Below are positions 6,673-9,517 of a stretch of DNA of 9,517 nt, piece after piece; the stretch's first letter is position 1, and every line of letters begins with the position of its first letter. The DNA lies in the NCBI GenBank assembly GCA_024256265.1, contig JACGUK010000039.1, forward strand, positions 1-9,517, given 5' to 3'. Below the pieces are notes generated by a model that was not told where the DNA came from, made no database searches, and saw only the letters and a program-made list of their open reading frames with translations. The stretch comes from an archaeon (lineage in GTDB: Archaea; Thermoproteota; Nitrososphaeria; Nitrososphaerales; JACAEJ01). A program made the position numbers and the translations under genes.

Positions 6673-7061
6673 GTGATATGTATGCTGAAATGATAATTGA
6701 TCTTTATCGCCATCCTATGAACTATGGCAAACTGGAAAATCCTGATATAAAGGCAAAGGATACAAACCCTATTTGCGGGGATATAATAGAGATTCAGATA
6801 AAGCTGAATAAAGGCGTAGTGAAAGAAGTCAAATTCAATGGAAAAGGCTGCGCAATAAGCCAAGCCTCTGCTTCATTATTGACAGAAATGATAAAGGGAA
6901 AGAAGATAAATGAGTTAAAGAAATTGGATAAAAAAGACATACTTGATGCTTTAGGGATAGAGATAGGTCCAGTGAGGCTTAAGTGTGCTTTATTGCCTTT
7001 AAAAGTTCTTAAGATGGGAATCTATTCTTACCTTGGCAATTCAACTAAAGCTAAGGAGTAA
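6669..7061 (+). CDS. sufU: SufU, sulfur acceptor / Fe-S scaffold-like protein (IscU fold)
   Basis: A 130-residue protein of the IscU/SufU/NifU-N fold. In Gram-positive bacteria SufU binds zinc and takes persulfide from SufS to hand on to SufBCD. The zinc/cluster ligands are all present: Cys36 and Asp38 in NPICGD, Cys61 in GKGCAISQAS, and Cys106 in RLKCALLPL. Two features mark SufU rather than IscU: the AISQASASLLTE stretch and Lys105 before the last Cys, where IscU has His. However, only 45 residues separate Cys61 and Cys106, close to IscU and about 17 fewer than in Bacillus SufU, so the SufU-specific insertion is missing. No LPPVK motif for HscA binding is present, and no hscA or hscB is nearby. 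It overlaps sufS by 4 nt and is last in the operon. The C-terminus is short and charged. Confidence 0.92.
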   Translation: MSDMYAEMIIDLYRHPMNYGKLENPDIKAKDTNPICGDIIEIQIKLNKGVVKEVKFNGKGCAISQASASLLTEMIKGKKINELKKLDKKDILDALGIEIGPVRLKCALLPLKVLKMGIYSYLGNSTKAKE

Positions 7062-7091
7062 TTAATAAAAAGTGTTCAGGCAAACTTATTG

Positions 7092-7100
7092 CTATATAAT
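7092..7100 (+). promoter_or_regulatory. Candidate TATA box before the membrane methyltransferase
   Basis: CTATATAAT is the best match to the archaeal TATA consensus in the window and is centred 40 nt before the ATG at 7136, which predicts a leader of about 14 nt. No SD is visible before that ATG. No T-rich terminator or hairpin separates sufU from this gene (7062-7135), so readthrough from suf is also possible. Confidence 0.45.
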
Positions 7101-7135
7101 CTCAAAAAAATGAATTTTAAAGCAGGCGCACACGA

Positions 7136-7717
7136 ATGTTTAAAGAGTTAGCCCTTATGGTTTGGATGATGTGGCCGATTATACCCGTTTTGCTTATCCC
7201 AATTCATCTATCGCCTAAATTCTGGAGAAAGATAGGTATTCTTACATATCCTTTTTTGCTTGCCTTTTTGTTGCCTATAGCCTATTTGATCGTTTTAAGC
7301 CAAGACTTTCTTTTGGAAATTGTAATAGAATTCCCTATGCTCATCTTTTTACTAGGTCTTGTTCTCATAACAATTGGTGTAATAATTCATGGATGGACGG
7401 CCAAACTGCTTGGAATAAAATCGTTGATAGGATACCCCGAGATTCGCCCAGATAATGAAAAGGGCAAATTGATCACTTCAAGCCTTTTTTCCATAGTTAG
7501 GCATCCTACATATTTGGCTCACGCATTACTCTGGCTCGGTTTCTTCTTATTAATGGGTTTCCTAAGCTTAGGACTTTTAACACTCTTAGACTTTCTTCTT
7601 TCATATTATATAATAATACCTTTGGAAGAGAGGGAGTTGGTTCAGAGATTCGGGCAAGAATATATAGATTATAAAAAGAGAGTGCCAAAGTTCTTCCCTA
7701 GATTTTTTGGGGGTTGA
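7136..7717 (+). CDS. Membrane methyltransferase of the isoprenylcysteine/phospholipid methyltransferase fold
   Basis: A 193-residue polytopic membrane protein with about five hydrophobic segments (roughly 8-23, 35-55, 64-86, 126-143, 145-162). The C-terminal half carries the signature of the ICMT/PEMT-type integral membrane methyltransferases: SIVRHPTYL (119-127), then IPLEERELVQRFGQEY (161-176), then Y-x4-VPKFFP (179-188). In the family, the RHPxY and EERxL/FGxEY segments form the S-adenosylmethionine site at the membrane face. The natural substrate cannot be read from sequence; prokaryotic members act on lipids, isoprenoid-linked compounds or unknown small molecules. The start was chosen as the first ATG of the frame; there is no SD, but a TATA-like box is suitably placed. 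The next gene begins 4 nt after the stop, so the two are almost certainly co-transcribed. Confidence 0.8.
   Translation: MFKELALMVWMMWPIIPVLLIPIHLSPKFWRKIGILTYPFLLAFLLPIAYLIVLSQDFLLEIVIEFPMLIFLLGLVLITIGVIIHGWTAKLLGIKSLIGYPEIRPDNEKGKLITSSLFSIVRHPTYLAHALLWLGFFLLMGFLSLGLLTLLDFLLSYYIIIPLEERELVQRFGQEYIDYKKRVPKFFPRFFGG
7709..7717 (+). promoter_or_regulatory. SD-like site of the FAD-linked dehydrogenase gene
   Basis: GGGGGTTGA overlaps the last codons and stop of the methyltransferase and ends 4 nt before the ATG at 7722. It resembles GGAGGTGA. It supports 7722 as the start and implies translational coupling between the two genes. Confidence 0.5.
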
Positions 7718-7721
7718 ATTT

Positions 7722-9517
7722 ATGAGTCTTAGTTTGAGAGACAAATCGATTGATATAGCCTCAGATCTTAAAAAAATAGTAAAAGGAGAGGTTAGGTTTG
7801 ATGATGTATCAAGAGCTCTTTACAGCACTGCTGCTTGCATATTTAAGATAATGCCTATGGGAATAGTGATACCAAAGGATGAAGAAGATGTAATAAAAGT
7901 TGTAAAGTATGCCTATACTCATAAAATACCGATTACAGCAAGAGGCTCTGGCTCTTCTTTGGCAGGTCAAGCTTTGGGGGAGGGGATAATAATAGACTTC
8001 AGCAAGTACATGAACAAAATCCTTGAGATAAATGAAAAAGAATCTCATGTTAGAGTTCAGCCAGGTGTTGTATTAGCAGATTTAAACAAAGCATTGTCTA
8101 GCATAAACAAGCTCTTCCCTCTAGACCCATCGAGTGGTAATTGGTGCACGATAGGTGGGATGATAGCCAACAATGCTGGGGGAGCACGCTCTGCCAAGTA
8201 TGGCGATACAAGGGCTTATACGATGTCCTTGAAGATAGTGCTTGCAAATGGCGAAGTTATCACAACGAGACCTATCGAATTATACGGTCATGAATGGAAG
8301 AAAATAATAGATTCTAAAACTTTGGAAAGTGAAATCTATAGAAGGCTCGGAGAAATTTATGAAGAGAATCAAAATTTGATTGAAGAGAATTATCCTAAGG
8401 TCTCGAGGAACTCCAGTGGTTATTATATGAAGGAGATGATTGTAGATGAAAAGATAGACATTACAAAGCTCTTTGTAGGATCGGAGGGGACTCTTGGTAT
8501 AATAATAGAGGCTAAGCTAAAGATAGTGGAAATTCCTAAAGTTAAGGCTACCGCTTTAGCCTACTTTTCAAGTCTAGAGGATGCAGGCAAGGCTATAATC
8601 GAGATACTGAATTTTAAGCCTTCAGCAGGAGAGTTGATGGATGAACGATTGGTTAGCATGATTAGACAGGCTCGCCCCGATATTGATAAATGGCTACCTG
8701 AAAACACTAATGCAGTTATACTGATAGAGTTCGATGGAGATGATATTGAGAAGATAAAAAATGAAATAGAAAGAATAAGAAAACACATTGTCGATGATCT
8801 TAAGATTGCCATCAGAATAGATGTAGCATACGATCCATTCGAGCAGGAGAAGCTATGGCAGATACGCAAATCAGCAGTGCCAATAATGAATAGAATGAAA
8901 GGTGAGAAGAAGCCAACACCCCTTGTTGAAGATGCTTTAATCTATCCATTCAAAATCCCTGATTATATCAATGGAATTTATGAGATATTCAAGAAGAATG
9001 AAGTAGAGGCCATCGTCTATGGGCATGCTAGTGATGGTAACATCCATGTGAGGCTTGCCATGAACCTTAAAGATAAAAATGATTTCGATAAGATGCAACC
9101 TATCGCTGATGAAGTCTATGATTTAATATTGAGATTAGGAGGAACCTTCTCTGGAGAACATGGTGATGGGAGGCTTAGATCAGCATACATACCAAAGCTC
9201 TTCAAGCAGATCTATCCTTTATTCAAGGAAGTTAAGAACATATTCGACCCATTAAATATTCTAAACCCTGATGTGAAGATTTCTGATGATAAGAATAATC
9301 TGATAAAGAATCTAAGATACAATCCAAGTTATAAAGTTGTAAAGACAGGTACTTCTCTTGATGATCATGAATATATAAATGAGATAGAGGCCTGCCATGG
9401 TTGTGCTCAATGTAAATCAATTATTCTTACCAATATGTGCCCTGTTTACAAGGCTTTATATGATGAAAAAGCAGCACCAAGGTCTAAGGCAAACCTTCTC
9501 CAATCCTTTATTTCAGG
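7722..9517 (+). CDS. FAD-linked 2-hydroxyacid dehydrogenase fused to a GlcF-like 4Fe-4S domain (3' end outside window)
   Basis: An open frame runs from ATG 7722 to the edge without a stop (598 codons), so the C-terminus is missing. Residues 45-185 form the VAO/PCMH FAD-binding domain: the pyrophosphate loop ARGSGSSLAGQAL (73-85), then SSGNWCTIGG (137-146) and NNAGGARSAKYG (150-161). The FAD-oxidase C-terminal domain follows (about 275-515) with LWQIR (378-382), GHASDGNIH (434-442) and SGEHGDGRLR (477-486). His435, His442 and Glu479 match the spacing of the divalent-metal ligands in D-2-hydroxyglutarate dehydrogenase. A 4Fe-4S motif C-x2-C-x2-C-x8-CP follows at Cys558, 561, 564 and 573, with PRSKANLL (586-593), as in GlcD-GlcF/YdiJ-type fusions that usually continue into CCG (cysteine-rich) domains. 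Likely role: oxidation of a D-2-hydroxyacid (lactate, glycolate or similar), with electrons passing to FAD and then Fe-S. The substrate is unknown, and no signal peptide or membrane segment is seen. Confidence 0.92.
   Translation, partial: MSLSLRDKSIDIASDLKKIVKGEVRFDDVSRALYSTAACIFKIMPMGIVIPKDEEDVIKVVKYAYTHKIPITARGSGSSLAGQALGEGIIIDFSKYMNKILEINEKESHVRVQPGVVLADLNKALSSINKLFPLDPSSGNWCTIGGMIANNAGGARSAKYGDTRAYTMSLKIVLANGEVITTRPIELYGHEWKKIIDSKTLESEIYRRLGEIYEENQNLIEENYPKVSRNSSGYYMKEMIVDEKIDITKLFVGSEGTLGIIIEAKLKIVEIPKVKATALAYFSSLEDAGKAIIEILNFKPSAGELMDERLVSMIRQARPDIDKWLPENTNAVILIEFDGDDIEKIKNEIERIRKHIVDDLKIAIRIDVAYDPFEQEKLWQIRKSAVPIMNRMKGEKKPTPLVEDALIYPFKIPDYINGIYEIFKKNEVEAIVYGHASDGNIHVRLAMNLKDKNDFDKMQPIADEVYDLILRLGGTFSGEHGDGRLRSAYIPKLFKQIYPLFKEVKNIFDPLNILNPDVKISDDKNNLIKNLRYNPSYKVVKTGTSLDDHEYINEIEACHGCAQCKSIILTNMCPVYKALYDEKAAPRSKANLLQSFIS

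Noticed and set aside
7062..7135. Terminator hairpin after sufU
   Set aside because: No G+C-rich inverted repeat and no T run is visible on the + strand; only an A run at 7104-7110 and the TATA-like sequence.
7809..9420. Minus-strand open frames opposite the dehydrogenase (7809-8048, 8561-8869, 9232-9420)
   Set aside because: The + strand carries one continuous 598-codon frame here with FAD, metal and 4Fe-4S motifs. The minus-strand products look like reverse complements of that gene, rich in Ser, Ile and Leu, with no start signals.

Overview
The window is AT-rich, densely packed DNA in which every recognisable gene lies on the + strand. It most likely comes from an archaeon. The evidence for that is the heavy use of AGA/AGG and ATA codons, Shine-Dalgarno (SD) sites of the archaeal GGTGATG/GGAG type (best case at 2649-2656, just before sufB), and TATA-box-like promoter sequences lying 40-45 nt before start codons and so giving very short leaders. 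A TACK-group (Thermoproteota) archaeon is possible, but I cannot place it more closely from sequence alone. No RNA gene, insertion sequence, CRISPR array or integrase is visible.

Layout. (1) 80-1758: a two-gene unit with an ATGA overlap. It encodes a compact AAA/ABC-type ATPase of the OLD/RecF-like class and a small partner that looks like a divergent TOPRIM protein. This is the least ordinary part of the window. (2) 1874-7061: a complete SUF iron-sulfur cluster assembly operon in the order sufC-sufB-sufD-sufS-sufU. Junctions are tight: 5 nt, 31 nt, then two ATGA overlaps. (3) 7136-7717: a polytopic membrane protein of the isoprenylcysteine/phospholipid methyltransferase fold, with its own TATA-like sequence. 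(4) 7722 to the right edge: a large FAD-linked 2-hydroxyacid dehydrogenase (GlcD/D-lactate dehydrogenase type) fused to a GlcF-like 4Fe-4S segment. It starts 4 nt after the methyltransferase stop and is cut off by the end of the window after 598 codons.

How the genes work together. SufS takes sulfur from cysteine, SufU is expected to accept it, and the SufBCD ATPase scaffold builds the Fe-S cluster. The diagnostic residues are present throughout: the SufC Walker and signature motifs, SufB Cys376 and Glu406, SufD His382, SufS Lys231 and Cys371, and SufU Cys36/Asp38/Cys61/Cys106. SufE and SufA are not present here. The downstream dehydrogenase is itself a predicted Fe-S protein and so a plausible client, but the link is only one of position. 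The ATPase/TOPRIM-like pair is separated from suf by a 115-nt gap holding a T-rich tract and a candidate suf promoter, so it is probably a separate transcription unit. Its architecture recalls ATPase-nuclease defence pairs, but no function can be assigned.
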